Below are positions 30,015 to 42,301 of a stretch of DNA of 64,000 nucleotides, piece by piece; position 1 is the first letter of the stretch, and the number at the start of each line of letters is the position of its first letter. The DNA is from Bolinopsis microptera (Eukaryota; Ctenophora; Tentaculata; Lobata; Bolinopsidae), in the NCBI RefSeq assembly GCF_026151205.1, contig NC_087072.1:8863669-8927668 (forward strand), in the 5' to 3' direction. The position numbers were made by a program, and so were the translations under genes. The notes below the pieces were generated by a model. That model saw nothing but the letters and a program-made list of their open reading frames with translations. It was not told the origin of the DNA and ran no database searches.

Positions 30015-32334
30015 GGTTACATTCCGTCTGGGGTGTGTTTCTGGGGTTGTGGGAGAGGGTCAAACTCAAAGATTTATTTTACCAATTCTGTCCCTACAAT
30101 AGCAGATCACACACAAAATTTCTGAATGAAAAGCGGAGCGCTAATTCAGTGTTTTTATAGTAAGTAATGTATCAGAGGTGTGTGATGGACATGAGGCGAT
30201 TCCCCAGCTCATTTCGCACTTGGCACTGTCAAGTGCGCGATTGAGGGTTCAGTAAGTGATGATTGCAGGAGAAGCAAGAAAACAGAACTACATCAATCAA
30301 ATTTCGTAGTTCCATCGCGATTAGACAGCTGCTGTTATTCCTTTCAGGACACTTCACACCCTCAGGGGTTTCATTGGATTTAGTTTATGCAAATCGTTTG
30401 GCATTAACATTATGTTCATTCAAATTAAGTAGCGGGTCGTATGCAAAGTTTAACAACCAATTAGATCAATTAGATCAATTACCAAATTAGGCTCGACTTG
30501 GTCTAAATAAACACGTATTTTGCGCTATATGGTGTTCTTTATCGTGCAAAGTGCAAAGCAGTACAGTCAGGGTTACATGACGGGTATGTTGTTTATATAA
30601 ACGCAGTAATTAAGTAGAATTAGTTTAGAAGCAGTTAACACAGTGAGACTCATTAACAATTAGTGTTCTCCTGTCACAAATAATGGAGACTTGTTTTTAA
30701 AACAACAGAGCAGCGAAATTTGAACAAACTACAACATGCGATATTCAGTATTATTTGAGGATCCATATATACATATATGTGGGGCAGGTGGCAAAGTAAA
30801 TATACCGAAGAGGTCGACTTGAGAGCGCTTTTGATCAGATGGCAGAAATATATATAGAAGTACATCATAATCAACAACCATCCAGCAAGTATCACACACG
30901 TGATACAAACCACCAAACCAGCCAATCAGAGCACAGTATTCACAACACGTGACTCAAACCAGCCAATCAGAGACCAGGGATATGAGGGATATGAGGGATA
31001 TATCAAGATGCACTGACGGAAACTACGTTTAAAGTTGAGCATAGTTCCAACCAAGTGAAATCAATCTATTTGATTAGTTTTTAAATATAATGAAATGTTG
31101 TGCAATACTTTTGTTGTAAAATAAAAGCAGAGAGAGCGCATATTTAATTAATAAGCCGTAGTTTAACGTGTTTTTTCATCAACTTAACACAGTACGCAGT
31201 ATTTTGAGAGGGCCACTCTATGAGATCCCATTACACATCCAATTTGAACAGTCTCTCGTAAATTGGGATCGAATTGCTCGAGTATTGCACGTGGTCTGGG
31301 ACTCTGGGGGCTACTACTAATTTCTGCTACTGCTGAAATTACGTCGTGAATTCCAACGAAAGAACAAATTTCCAATAAAATCGTAGTATCGGTACCACAT
31401 GACGGCAAATAACTAACCAGCACACAGTATCTGAGAGTGAGATACAGTGGTCAACAAAAACTGTTAAATCTAATCGGGAACAATCGCCAACAATGAACGA
31501 GTTTTATATAAAACTCTTGTCTTTATTAAACTTTACCACCATTGAATGAATTGCTGGTTGTGTTTTAAAGTTTCGTACAACCAAGAAGACAAAACACGAT
31601 TTATGATAGAGTCTAGTCATGGTTTTGATAGGAGAGTGGCCGGTGGAGTTAGCGATCAGAATCTATAAATGCAAAGTTTGTCAGTGTTGATAATTATGAG
31701 TTTGAAAATAAATGAGCTTCAGAAGGTCACAATGGCCCTTTTTGCATGCTCTAAGTGCCATTGTCAATGGCGCTGAGAGCATGCGAAAAGGAACCGTCGA
31801 AGCAAAAATGTAAATGAGATAATTTTCTGATCTAAAATTGGCATTTCATTTTAAGTATATCATTTACAAACCCAGATGTCTACTTAAATTTCAGTAGTAT
31901 AGGTAAACACTAAACATGATGGTTCAGATACAAGGACAAGGCGTCTGAGCAGAACTATCGAGAACAAATCCACCCCATCTGAATACTAAATAAGAAGGGA
32001 AAATACAGCTGTTCTGAATGTAGCAAACAAACAATATATCATTCAAGAAACCAGGAAAAGCTACATTAGTTGGAACAAAGGAGGCTTATCCTGATTATTG
32101 TTCTCGGGATTGTGTGGTTTTGTTGGCTGATTGTGTGTCATTGTGAGCACAAGTTACGAGATTCCCTTCTTTTTATTCCTGACTTTCGCGGATCAGAAAG
32201 CTTTCAGTGGTAAGTGTAATAGCTCTGAGTTTCAGTATGAATTGTTAGGTATGTTTCACATATTATGCCGTAACTTCAACGGGTAATTATTTTTTTAAAG
32301 TAGGCAAATTTGAGGCTAACATTATTGTAACTGT
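30015..32334. other. Upstream region of the GPCR gene
   Basis: No coding exon is supported. The region contains an E-box/CCAAT tandem block (30897-30967) and small repeats such as GGATATGAG at about 30978-31000. A short imperfect inverted repeat (CATGCTCTAAGTGCCATTG / CAATGGCGCTGAGAGCATG) lies at about 31746-31785. The rest is AT-rich unique sequence. Confidence 0.5.
30897..30967. promoter_or_regulatory. Paired E-box/CCAAT cluster
   Basis: The order CACGTG (30897), AGCCAATCAG (30920), CACGTG (30946), AGCCAATCAG (30961) repeats the pair twice within 71 bp. CACGTG is the palindromic E-box of bHLH-Zip factors and CCAATCA the NF-Y site. About 0.9 kb upstream of the GPCR start codon, it may be a promoter or enhancer for it, but any target is inferred. 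Confidence 0.5.
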
Positions 32335-32423
32335 TTACTGGGCGGCGCTCAGCCTGTCATAATTCCGCCGAATCTCTATTCGGTGTATGTTTGTAAACAT
32401 TATAGCCTGGGGTCCCCAGGTAA
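32335..32423 (-). mobile_element. Short MITE-like element, TTAC/GTAA ends (copy D)
   Basis: Inverted member of the family: TTACTGGGCGGCGCTCAGCC at the left and GGGGTCCCCAGGTAA at the right. The internal TTCCGCCGAATCTCTATTCGG is shared with copies A and B. Confidence 0.8.
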
Positions 32424-32444
32424 ATAACTGTAACTGTAAGTGTG

Positions 32445-32668
32445 AACCGAAAGATGAAATTAGGCGAGCATTTTTTTTTCTCAAAATAATTAAACATTTA
32501 GGGATGTCAGATAATCACTCGATTTATTAAATTGATGAACCGACAAAGTTTAATTGAAATTTTAAACTGAAAGATGCAATTAAGTGAGATTGTTTTCTCA
32601 AAATTATTAGAAATTCGGGGATGGAAGATAATCACTCGATTTATTAAGTTAATGAACCGACAAAGTCT
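32445..32668. repeat. Imperfect tandem duplication, ~120 bp x 2
   Basis: The block AACCGAAAGATGAAATTAGG...GATGAACCGACAAAG (about 32445-32547) recurs at about 32564-32667 with scattered changes. No coding potential is visible in it. Confidence 0.85.
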
Positions 32669-33539
32669 GCTGAAACGTTTTGAAAACCTACAAGTTTAAA
32701 ACACAATTTCGATAACTACTTCTAATGATGTTGAACTTAAATGTGCGCTTCGAATGTTGCTATATAATTAGCCAAAGGCATCACTCTATAATTTGTTGAC
32801 AATATTTCAAGTTCACCGATATTGTCTAGGAAAAATTTAATAAGACGTAATTCTTGTTTTGTATCGCTGGGAAAATAAGTTTACAGGCCAGTACTTCTAC
32901 CACATATTCTGCCAAATTCGTCGCACACAAATCAAATGAGGTTCTATCTGGTTGGACCGTTGAGCAGGTATACAACGTTGTATCAAATGATTGTTGAGTT
33001 TCAGACAACCAAGAACGTGCAACTTACAAGGCAAATGTCTTACACCGAGTTTCCTGATAAATCCAATAATTCCAATTCCCGATAATTCCAAATAGAATTA
33101 CACACATGCAGAAGTATCCTGGGGTAAGACGACTGGGTCCGATTGAGCTGGTACGTATGTGGTAACTATAACCCCTATTGGCATTAAAATATCGAGCATT
33201 CCATGGAAATTTACACGGAAATTGTAGTTCCATCCAAATTCCATCACAAGAGACAGTGTAGTTCCTGGTGTGAAGCTACGAAATTACTCTCACATTTGTG
33301 ATATCTCATCTGCAAATTTTCTTCTTTGTTTTACATCTTTGTTGGTCAGAACTAATTAAAACATCCATATAACTTCATAGAATTAATGTGACATATCGGC
33401 AATTAATCTATCATAATCTTTACAAATCAATCAATACTATAATACAATAATTTAATTAATAACCATGACAAGATTACTCTAAACATTCTGACGATAGACA
33501 AAGTACAGTTGTCCCATTCAGTAACTACTCTGGAAAAAT
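32669..33539. other. Intergenic, no gene seen
   Basis: AT-rich sequence. Several overlapping short minus-strand frames at 32.8-33.2 kb have no recognisable protein features and no shared exon pattern. Nothing is annotated. Confidence 0.5.
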
Positions 33540-34440
33540 AGTAATATTATACAAGTTTGAACTTGTTTGCTATAGAACACCGGCCTCTAAATCACTTTCA
33601 GAGGAGCTGCCATTTATGAGTGACATCACAAACTACACCACTCCAAATGGATCAGTCATAGAAAGAAGCCCATTAGTGCGTGACCTAGGAGTCAACATGT
33701 CCGATGATTACTCCTGGACACCACATATCAACATCATGGTTGACAAGGCACGTCAGATGGCATCTTGGGTTCTTGGAGTATTCAAAGACAGGACAACACC
33801 TGTTATGCTCCAGCTCTACAAATCCCTGATAAGGTCCAGAGTGGAGTACTGCTGCCCGCTTTGGAATCCAAACAAGATCTATGATATCCAGTCTATCGAG
33901 AGCATACAACGCCAGTTCACTAGAAGAATTCTAGGGCTGAGAGACACCGATTATTGGAATAGACTGAAGGAACTGAAACTTGCATCACTACAAAGACGCC
34001 GAGAACGCTACACCATCATACATCTGTGGAAAGTTCTCCAGGGTATATGTCCAAATGACCTAGATGTACAGTTCAGAGGGAATGCCAGACTGGGAGTTAA
34101 AGTTATACTCCCTTCTCTCACAAAAAAAGCATCAGCTGCTGCACGCTCCACCTACGACCATTCATTCGCAGTGAGAGCTGGAAGACTCTGGAATGTTCTC
34201 CCCAAAATTGTCAATACTCAAAGGACTTTGACAAGCTTCAAGACATCTCTTGGAAACTTCCTAGACACCCTTCCAGACAAGCCCCCTACTCCTGGATACA
34301 GTGCAGAAAACTCTAACTCGATAATAGACTGGTGCAGTCAAGGAGGTGGTCCGCAGATTGCGTGATGGCCGTGAAGATGCCTACTTCTAAACCTATCAAT
34401 AGGTTCAATAGGTAGGTATGAAAATAAATAAAACACAGGA
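33540..34440 (+). mobile_element. 5'-truncated LINE (jockey/CR1-like) 3' end
   Basis: It contains only the end of a non-LTR reverse transcriptase plus a short 3' region with an A-rich end (AAAATAAATAAAACACAGGA, 34421-34440). 5' truncation is usual for target-primed LINE insertion. The coding part has no stops, so the insertion may be fairly young. Confidence 0.85.
33616..34365 (+). pseudogene. LINE reverse transcriptase C-terminal part
   Basis: About 249 residues give the thumb and C-terminal region of a LINE RT: LVRDLGVNMSDDYSWTPHI, VMLQLYKSLIRSRVEYCCPLW, SIESIQRQFTRRILGLRD, DLGRLWNVLP-type motif RAGRLWNVLPKIV, and a terminal SIIDWCSQGGGPQIA. The endonuclease, fingers and the catalytic FADD box are missing, so it cannot act. 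The open frame continues slightly upstream to about 33550 without an ATG. Confidence 0.9.
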
Positions 34441-34802
34441 TAAATAGAAACAATTTTCAGAGTAAATTCAACGAGGCCAGCTCGCACGTTCTTCTGGTTT
34501 AACTATTTACAATTTTAAAATGCGGTGTTTTGACTCAGCACAGTTCTAGCATTGATTGCACCAAATACTATTTACAAAATGCATGACATGACAAGAACTC
34601 ACGTGTTTTGCGCGAATATATCAACAAAAACTAGCATTGCGTCTCCGTGAGACTCCCCTCTTAGCGATTAAAACTGTGACCGATGTTGGCAATTCGCCAG
34701 TCGTTGTCAACAACAATTCAACCTCGTGCTTAGTAATAACGTGCTCGGTAGTAACGTGGTAAGTGATGCAAATCTGATCAGATCTTTCAAATAAACAAAC
34801 TT
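34441..34802. other. 3' flank of CFAP418, no gene seen
   Basis: AT-rich unique sequence between the LINE and the CFAP418 stop codon. No recognisable element. Confidence 0.5.
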
Positions 34803-35309
34803 TTAATGAGAACCACAAAACCACTTCAGTGAGTTTTTCACATTATTAATACGTCCCTGTCTCTTAACTGATACTGAATTACATTGGCATGCATATGCAG
34901 ATGATCCCTTTATTGGTTTCAGCTTAGATTCTAGTCTCTCGAAATCTGGATAGTTGTTCCGTAAGAACAGATACTCGATATCTCCAACCCACTCAAAGTC
35001 ATTGAAACAAACAACCCCACAATCACATTTCATACATCTCATATTTGGACACGATGTTTGTCCCATGGATGATTCACTTTGACCGACATAAACAACAGTA
35101 CACTTTTTTGATCGCGCATTTTTCAGTTTTGCTGGCTTTTTTGTTTCCCGTTGTTCTGTTGAAAACGCAGGGTCATTGAGTATGTCATCTAAATCGTCAG
35201 GCATTTGTTGGTTTGGTTTCGGTTTCGGAGACTGTTTCTGAGGCCTTACATCAACTTCTTCATCTAAACTTTTCAAAAACTCGTCCAATTCTTCATCCAA
35301 CATGTTCAA
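34803..35309 (-). CDS. CFAP418: CFAP418 (C8orf37) homologue, ciliary protein
   Basis: A 168-residue protein in one exon. The conserved C-terminal domain is unmistakable: RCMKCDCGVVCFNDFEW, EYLFLRNNYPDFERL, GSSAYACQCNSVSV and the final LKWFCGSH, where the human protein has RCIACDFLVVSYDDYMW, DYLFFRNNMPEFHKL, GTRAYACQCSW and LRWVCGKH. The N-terminus is acidic and low complexity (LDEELDEFLKSLDEEV), as in vertebrates. Loss of the human protein causes retinal dystrophy and Bardet-Biedl-like disease, so a role at the ciliary base or in ciliary membrane assembly is expected. The cysteine pairs may bind metal. The human gene has several introns. The start could be the first or third codon (both Met). 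Confidence 0.95.
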   Translation of the reverse strand: MNMLDEELDEFLKSLDEEVDVRPQKQSPKPKPNQQMPDDLDDILNDPAFSTEQRETKKPAKLKNARSKKCTVVYVGQSESSMGQTSCPNMRCMKCDCGVVCFNDFEWVGDIEYLFLRNNYPDFERLESKLKPIKGSSAYACQCNSVSVKRQGRINNVKNSLKWFCGSH

Positions 35310-35866
35310 GCTGAATACGAAATATATCTGTTAAAGAAAAGAGAGACAAGTATGTGATTTATTGAAGATTCGAATCATTGATATAAATATTCACTGTAAT
35401 GTGATACAGAAGTTTCAAACATTCTTCTGGAAAGCGAGTTAGTAATTCATTTAAATTTTTCATAAAAAACAATAACTTAGGCGTGATGTGTTCAGTAAAC
35501 AAAGTAGAACATTAAAACTATGAGATTTTTCGGATATCAAATAGTTGAATTAAAATATTGCACCCAATTCGTTTTAAACAAATTTCTGAACAGAATACCT
35601 CTATATTATATTGGGAATATTAAGCAATTTTGGGAACGTCCAATCTCTTCTTAAAGGAATATTTCAACTATCAAGAAACAAAATTAAAGTAAAGTGGCCA
35701 AATCATTACAGTTTACCATCACCTTACATACAACTGTCTCCCCTTAAAAACTAAGCAAGCTTTCAAGCGTTTCAGATCATCATAGCTTACATCTCTCATT
35801 ATGTTCTGATTTTCTTTCATTTCTCACTTTTCATGGGGCGTGTCGCTTGAACAAAAATAGTTTATG
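35310..35866. other. Spacer between CFAP418 and the transporter array
   Basis: No exon is seen. It must contain the CFAP418 promoter and the 3' end of the first transporter (both minus strand). Nothing specific could be assigned. Confidence 0.5.
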
Positions 35867-38800
35867 TTAACCGTCACCCTGCAACAAAGGTTGCTCGAGT
35901 TCCTCGTAAAACTGGTTATTACCGGAAACATCGCGTCTATCAAGATCACGCCTATCAGGAAGCTCCTCGTACTCAGCCTGTCTAGCGCACTTGTAGTCCA
36001 ATATCAGGAAGCAGAAACTGCCTATAACACAGGTGAGCGCTAGTATCAGTAGCTGATAAGGCAGCAGGAGAACACCGCAGTAAAGGAATGCTACAGTAGC
36101 TAGCATCCCCTGCACGAACTTAAACACTGCAAACGCTGGCGCTGGAGTTTCTTCCCATAGTTGTCCTGAATTGAGTTAGTACAAATTAATTCTGTAATAT
36201 CGAGTTTAATAAGGTAATAACATGTGCATTATGTCATATGTACTAACATCTGTCGTATTAGAAGTAGATTATTCAACAAGAAAGTAGAAAGTGTCAAAAA
36301 CCCACCAAGAGTTGCGTAGATAGTAACATTGAAACCCCCGTCACCGAGCCCAATTAGTAAAGCTATGAACAGAGAAAGGTAGATATTGCTAGCTATTATC
36401 GGGACTCCTTGTGCTCTCACCTCCTGTTCAGTGATGTCTTAGTTAACATGGTTACTGAGTAATGAGTATAGTTTCATGGTAATTGTGATAAGTGGAAGGG
36501 CATGCTCTAGTTAATGACCGATAACTTAGAGGTACATATTATTAGTGAGATATGAAGTCACATGCTATGAAATAAATCGTCAGGCCATATGCTAGGGGGG
36601 TGTGTGACTGTGTGGGATATATTATAAACTAGGTGGGCTCACTTACTGCTGTGATGGATTATTATTGGTAACGTGAGTGTGAAAGGGTAAAGTTGTGAAC
36701 GAGTATGTGTATTTGTGTGTAAGTGTACTTACCGCTGTAGTAGCAGCATCAGAAGGGAATGCGAGGTAGACCAGAGTAAGAGCAATGCAGTAAACCAGGG
36801 TGGTACACATCAGCACACCTTTCCTTCCTATCTTATAGGTCAGCACGCTCCATACAAACCTGATAATATACAATAAGTTGTCTGGTTATTAACTTATTAA
36901 GGTAGGAAGTTTGTAAGGAGTGTGTACCTCATAGAGCCGGCTGTTATAATGTAATATCATGTGAGAACCGGAGTGTATTACGCAAGTGTTGAGAAAGGTA
37001 TAATATAAGGGCTTATAGATTTCGGTATATATATCAGATGCGTACTGTGTACTATTACGACAAAATAAAAATATAACGGATGTAGAAAAAAAAGGAAAGA
37101 ACATTTTAAAACATTGATAAATATTACTGCAAAGAAATAACTTACCCAGAAGAGACCTGACCGATTCCGACACAGATACCAGCCAGAGCTAAGTAGTTTC
37201 TCTTGGGGAACACGTTTCCTATTATCACTATGTACACTGAACTCCAGAAATTCAGGGACAATCCTATGAATTTTTAAGTTATGACAAAATATTTCACTTT
37301 CAGCATACCTCTCTGACCTCTGTCAGTATTTTAGGTTTCCTAATAAGCCAAATTTTGTGAAAATGTTAACTACGTTTGAAGGTTTTCTTCGAAAGTTACT
37401 CACCATGCAATGAAAATGTTAACTGCGTTTGAAGGTTTTATTCGAAAGTTACTCACCAGTGAAAATGAATGCTCCGTAAAGCAGCCCCATGTTGGGCGAA
37501 ACAGCAAATCTCATTCCGTCTTTAATTGGTTGCCATGCTGATTGTTCGTCTATCTCACACTCATCCAGCGGCGTCTGAAGAACATGATATGTCATCGTTT
37601 GAGGGAAATTATAGTATACCTATAGTCAAGTCACATATATCTAGGTAAGAGTAATTATGTTATGTATTATTATTAACTGTTGTTATGTTAATTGTTAATG
37701 AAACTGGAAATTTGAGTGTTGAGATTTGGTGTATTTAAGATTAAGCATATATTAACTATGTACTAGTACCTATTATATATATTATATATATATATCATAT
37801 TACAGTTCCAATGGTTCATACTCATTGTGCATATTCAGTGTGTACAGGGTCTATAAAGTACCAGGAATACAAATGTATTTAAGAATAAGCAATAAGCATT
37901 AGTACCTATTATATGTATATTATACAACTTTTCAATAATTAATATTTCATACTCATTGTGCATAATGAACAGCACATTATATTCAGTCTGTACAGGGACT
38001 ATAAATAAACACGAATACAAACCACTAGTGTGTAATGTACATTAGATTACTCACACTGCATATTGATATGTATTGTGGTAGATTAATTAATGTATATTTT
38101 ATTACTCTACTATATCGAGTTACTAAGTTCAAGCTTGCGAGTGAATTGAGGCAGAACAGTTACAGGAAATAACTTGCACACAAATGTGAAATCTATCAGT
38201 GACTGCTTAATATAAAATCTGCAGTTAATGCTGCACTGGTAAGCACTAAACAGTAACTACAGAATGTAAACAAACATTTCAAGTGAATATAAATCGCAAC
38301 CAGTAACCATGATTACTTAGGACAGTAACCATGATTACTTAGGACAGTAACCATGATTACTTAGGAAAGTAACCAGGTTACTTAGGACAGTAACCAGAGT
38401 AACTCTCACCTCGTTAGGTTTCAGTAGTACAAAAGAGAGAAGGCCAGCAACACTGAACCCGCCTAGTACCAGGTATATCGTGTGTCTGGTATCGTCTGAT
38501 ATCGTCTCTGAGTTACCTGGGTGTTCAGTTTACTTTAGTGAGTAACTTATAGGTTTTATGTAATAGGTAATATATATGATATAGGTGATAATAATAACTA
38601 TTTGTAATAGGTATCTTTAGTGAGTCGTTCAGAACACAATTAGAAGTCTAAAAATAAAATAAAAACACTTCATAGGAAAATGTTTATCAATTAATCATTG
38701 AACTATCATGGTAAAGGTAACAACTCTGACATACGGACCTAGTTGAAAGTACAGGAAGGTGTTGCCCACTAAAGCGCTCATATTGAACCAGGACCAGAAT

Positions 38801-40234
38801 ATACCGGTGTTCCTGGGTTTTGTGTCACCGGGTGAGTTCTTCGCTATCACCTGGTAACGGAATAATTTTAAAGGTGTTGTATTAATTGTTCAACAGTCAA
38901 GCTGCTAGCAGATATAATCAACACTCAACATATTCTACGCGGCTATTAAACAATTAGGCCGGTTCAAAAAAACAAAATGTCCTTGAATAATTATGCGTTA
39001 CATGTTCTTATCTGTTGATCCTTAGGTTCAAAGACCACGAAAAAAAATTTCAACTTCCAACTCTTCCATCTTCGGTCCCCTCCGGCCACGCCCATATTTT
39101 ATGGGTTTCTTATACAGGTAAAATATCTAGAATCGGCTTTTTTAGTATGAAGGAGTAATGTTAGCTGTTTAAGATTCGTTATTCAAATATAATGGTTTAT
39201 TTAATGGTTTTTATGTTCAATGATCAATAAACAATCGCCCAACCATTCAATTTATAGAATTGTGTAACCATGGCAACTAAAGTGCACCTTGTCATTTCGT
39301 GAAGTCAGAGAACTGCAGACGACAGAAAGTGGACACCAACTCAACAGCAAGAACAATATCAAAATCAGACAAACAAACGAAAAAACGGACGAACAAACCT
39401 CTCCGTTAGCAGTCCACAGAATGCCACCTCCCGTTCCGAGGAGGGCTGAACAGAGGTAGATAGACCACTGATAAGGCTCGTACATCGAGAAAATGAAACA
39501 AATGTTTGGTATCACCGACAAAATCAGAGACAGTTTGCTGCCTGAAATTTGGGGTTAATATTATTTGGAAATATCCCTGATCAATCATTAAAAACAGATT
39601 ATAAACTTATCTTCAACATATTATTGATCGGTTGGTGTCAATATGTCAGATGTAATTGATCATTACAAACGTCAATAATAATGTTTAATTACAACTTGAG
39701 TTTAATGTAATGGTCGTGGTAGTTAATTGACAACTACAAATAGAACCAGGAATTAAAGTGAAAGTGAAAGTGAAAGTTTAAAGCTGACCTAGTTTGTTGA
39801 CGATAGCAGGAGCGAACCAGTTAGACAAGCCCAAGACACCGTATATAACTGCTAGACTGTGGAACCCTGTCTCTATAGTGATGCCGTGTTTTGCATAGTC
39901 CTGAAGAAGGGATAGTTCTAATGTCGGCTTGCTAAATTTGCAGGAAAACTGCTTTATAAAACCTATACTACGGGTTAGACTCGGTTAGACTGACTACTAT
40001 GATTTGGGCTAATTTGTCTGCTTTCTCAGTATTAAACCTGATATTTCATTGTATAATTTACATTAAATACATTATAACCTAAGTACTCTAAGCAAGTACA
40101 CTATAATAACCCTAGAATTAGAAGCAGCTCACCTTGAACACAATACTCTCCATAAAGCTAGCAGCATTGAAAGCGGAGAAGATGAGCATGAACCCCACTC
40201 CCAGAATATTGATATTCCACAAGTTGACGTTCAT
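35867..40234 (-). CDS. MFSD11/UNC93-like transporter, array copy 1
   Basis: Ten exons (40234-40133, 39900-39789, 39541-39399, 38850-38739, 38516-38410, 37574-37457, 37263-37146, 36859-36733, 36423-36306, 36165-35867) join in phase to 451 residues, the length of human MFSD11. MFSD11 landmarks: an N-terminal helix NINILGVGFMLIFSA, GGGILWTANGE, NTGIFWSWFNMS, LIGLGDGGFNVTIY, and APAFAVFKFVQ. The family has twelve membrane helices of the major facilitator fold; substrate unknown. Only this copy has a long cytoplasmic tail with two YEEL motifs, which fit the YxxPhi sorting signal, and a terminal EQPLL, suggesting endolysosomal sorting. Its first intron lies 12 codons earlier than in copies 2 and 3. 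It is the most divergent of the three. Confidence 0.93.
38301..38397. repeat. 22-bp minisatellite in intron 5 of transporter copy 1
   Basis: Four to five units of CAGTAACCATGATTACTTAGGA with decay to the right; the array ends only ~13 bp before the donor of exon 5 (38410 on the minus strand). Confidence 0.9.
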
Positions 40235-42301
40235 CTGGTGATAAAAATGGAGTACAGGGGAAGGTAGCAAGTTGTTATTTATAGACAGAGAGCAACTTTA
40301 GAACACTTTAATAAAAAGCATGACAAGCAACGTAGTCAATCAAATTATATGTAGCAACACCATTCAGAAGTTGATTCTGTTATTAGACGTTTTAAGATAA
40401 GTATCGTATTAAACGTGTTTCAAATTATTTTGCAGTGAACGTCGTGCGATTACTTTAAAATGATGTTTATCAAATTGAGGCAGTATTAGCAGTATAGTTT
40501 AACGCAAATAAAAAATCAAAAGGCAACATAACAATATTGTCTACTGCGTAGTCAGGTTAATGAATTAATATCATTAATATTGCAAGTCGGGTAGAATTTC
40601 AAAGATAAGACAAAAATATGCGGATATTATGCTCATGTAAAGCTAAACTAAAAGCAAGCACCTTATAATAAACAAAGGAAAAGTGAATGTGAACTCTACA
40701 TTGTAAACCACAGTACAGTATAAACTGTAACACAATTCAGAAATGGGTGAATTAGTTTTTATATTATGATCTTAATTGGCCAATAACTACATAATTAGTA
40801 CTTAAAGGATAGGGAAAATTGAATATATCTCAAATTACTTGATATTGATTGGTTTCCTGTAATGGCACTTATCAACTTAGTGAGATTAAATATAATTATA
40901 TTAATGAAATTAACTTTTAACTAATAGCGTCGACCTACATTAAAGTGCTCAACGTTTTCGATCTGTTGGGACGGAATGAAAAACCAGAAAGCTTCTCCTG
41001 CCACTGGTCTCTTTGCTCTCACAGTTGTTACAACCTCCGACTGTACAATAGTTTACCATTAACCCTCTTTTGATATATTTTAACTAGTAAAGAGGTGTTG
41101 TAGTGATAAGGGAATGAAGTTAAACTAATAGTCATTTAATAATTGCAAAGCTTGAACTGCTACAAAACTCCAAAAACAAGTGCCACAGTCGAAAACATAC
41201 GCGAAAATTTGTAACAGCTTAGTTATTAATTGGAAAATAAAAAGTGGTTAATGCTTATCTTCGTAGAACGGATGCAGGTGTGTCTACACATAGACATTAA
41301 ACATTATTCACGAAAGCACACATTCGCAAGCGTTGAAATACAACGGTTTACAGAACGAAAGTAAACAGTGAACACTGATCGTGCTAGATTAAATGTAATG
41401 GTTTAAATCCGATGATAAGTTTGACGGTTTTTAGATAAACAGAAACGTAACTGTTATGAGCGATTAAAATCAGTTGTATTTACACAACACATGCCGTACA
41501 TGCTATTCTGCAACCTAGCCGCATTTTGGAGAAATGTAATAAATATACCCCGTAATATGCGGCGGTAATGCCAGGCCTAGCTGCATACCATCCAAGTTTA
41601 GAGTATTTTGGAAAAAGTCGCAAATTTACACTTGACAATCTCTTTGAGTAGCTCCCTGTGATTCAGTATTTATCCTGCTGTCAAGTATCTGCACCTCCTG
41701 AAATTGGGTTAAAGACAGATCATAGTCACGGTGTTTAGTAATCCTTCAAGCGGGTACCTCTGGTAGAGGTTATTGTTGTTCAATTACGGTCATATAGTTC
41801 TGTACATTAGTGTTTCGGACAACCATCAAGTGAGTTTGCTAACTGTAAACTAATGATGAATATGCTTACTGTTAAGGTTAAGAATTCTTTGATACCAAGG
41901 AAAAACAACATTATCATTGGATTAAATATGACAAGATAAATTTCTTGAACTATGTTTTCTTATAAAAACATAGTTCACAAAGTTTTTTATTTGAATCAAA
42001 TTAAAAGGCAGCGTCATTTATATAGATTAAAAATTATCCATGAATAGCTCATATAAATTTATCTGACGGGAAACTTATAAAATTCCATATAAATCAAATC
42101 AAAAAATAAGATTCAATTTACACACAGTTTCAAAGATCAGTTTATACAAAAAGGTTCCTAAACTAAGATTTCGAATAAAAAATTAAGACTAATGAATTGC
42201 ATATTATAAACTTAAACACCATTAATTAAAAAACATCCCAAACATTAATCAAAGTACATTAATCAAAGTACATTTTCATAGCTTTATGATTCAACAATCG
42301 G
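40235..42301. other. Spacer between transporter copies 1 and 2
   Basis: Upstream region of copy 1. The start codon of copy 1 is directly preceded by TTATCACCAG (minus strand), so an untranslated first exon probably lies further right in this spacer. No other gene, RNA or repeat is recognisable; AT-rich throughout. Confidence 0.5.

Noticed and set aside
32826-33233. Several overlapping minus-strand frames as exons of a gene
   Set aside because: No consistent splice sites, phase or protein features could be found.
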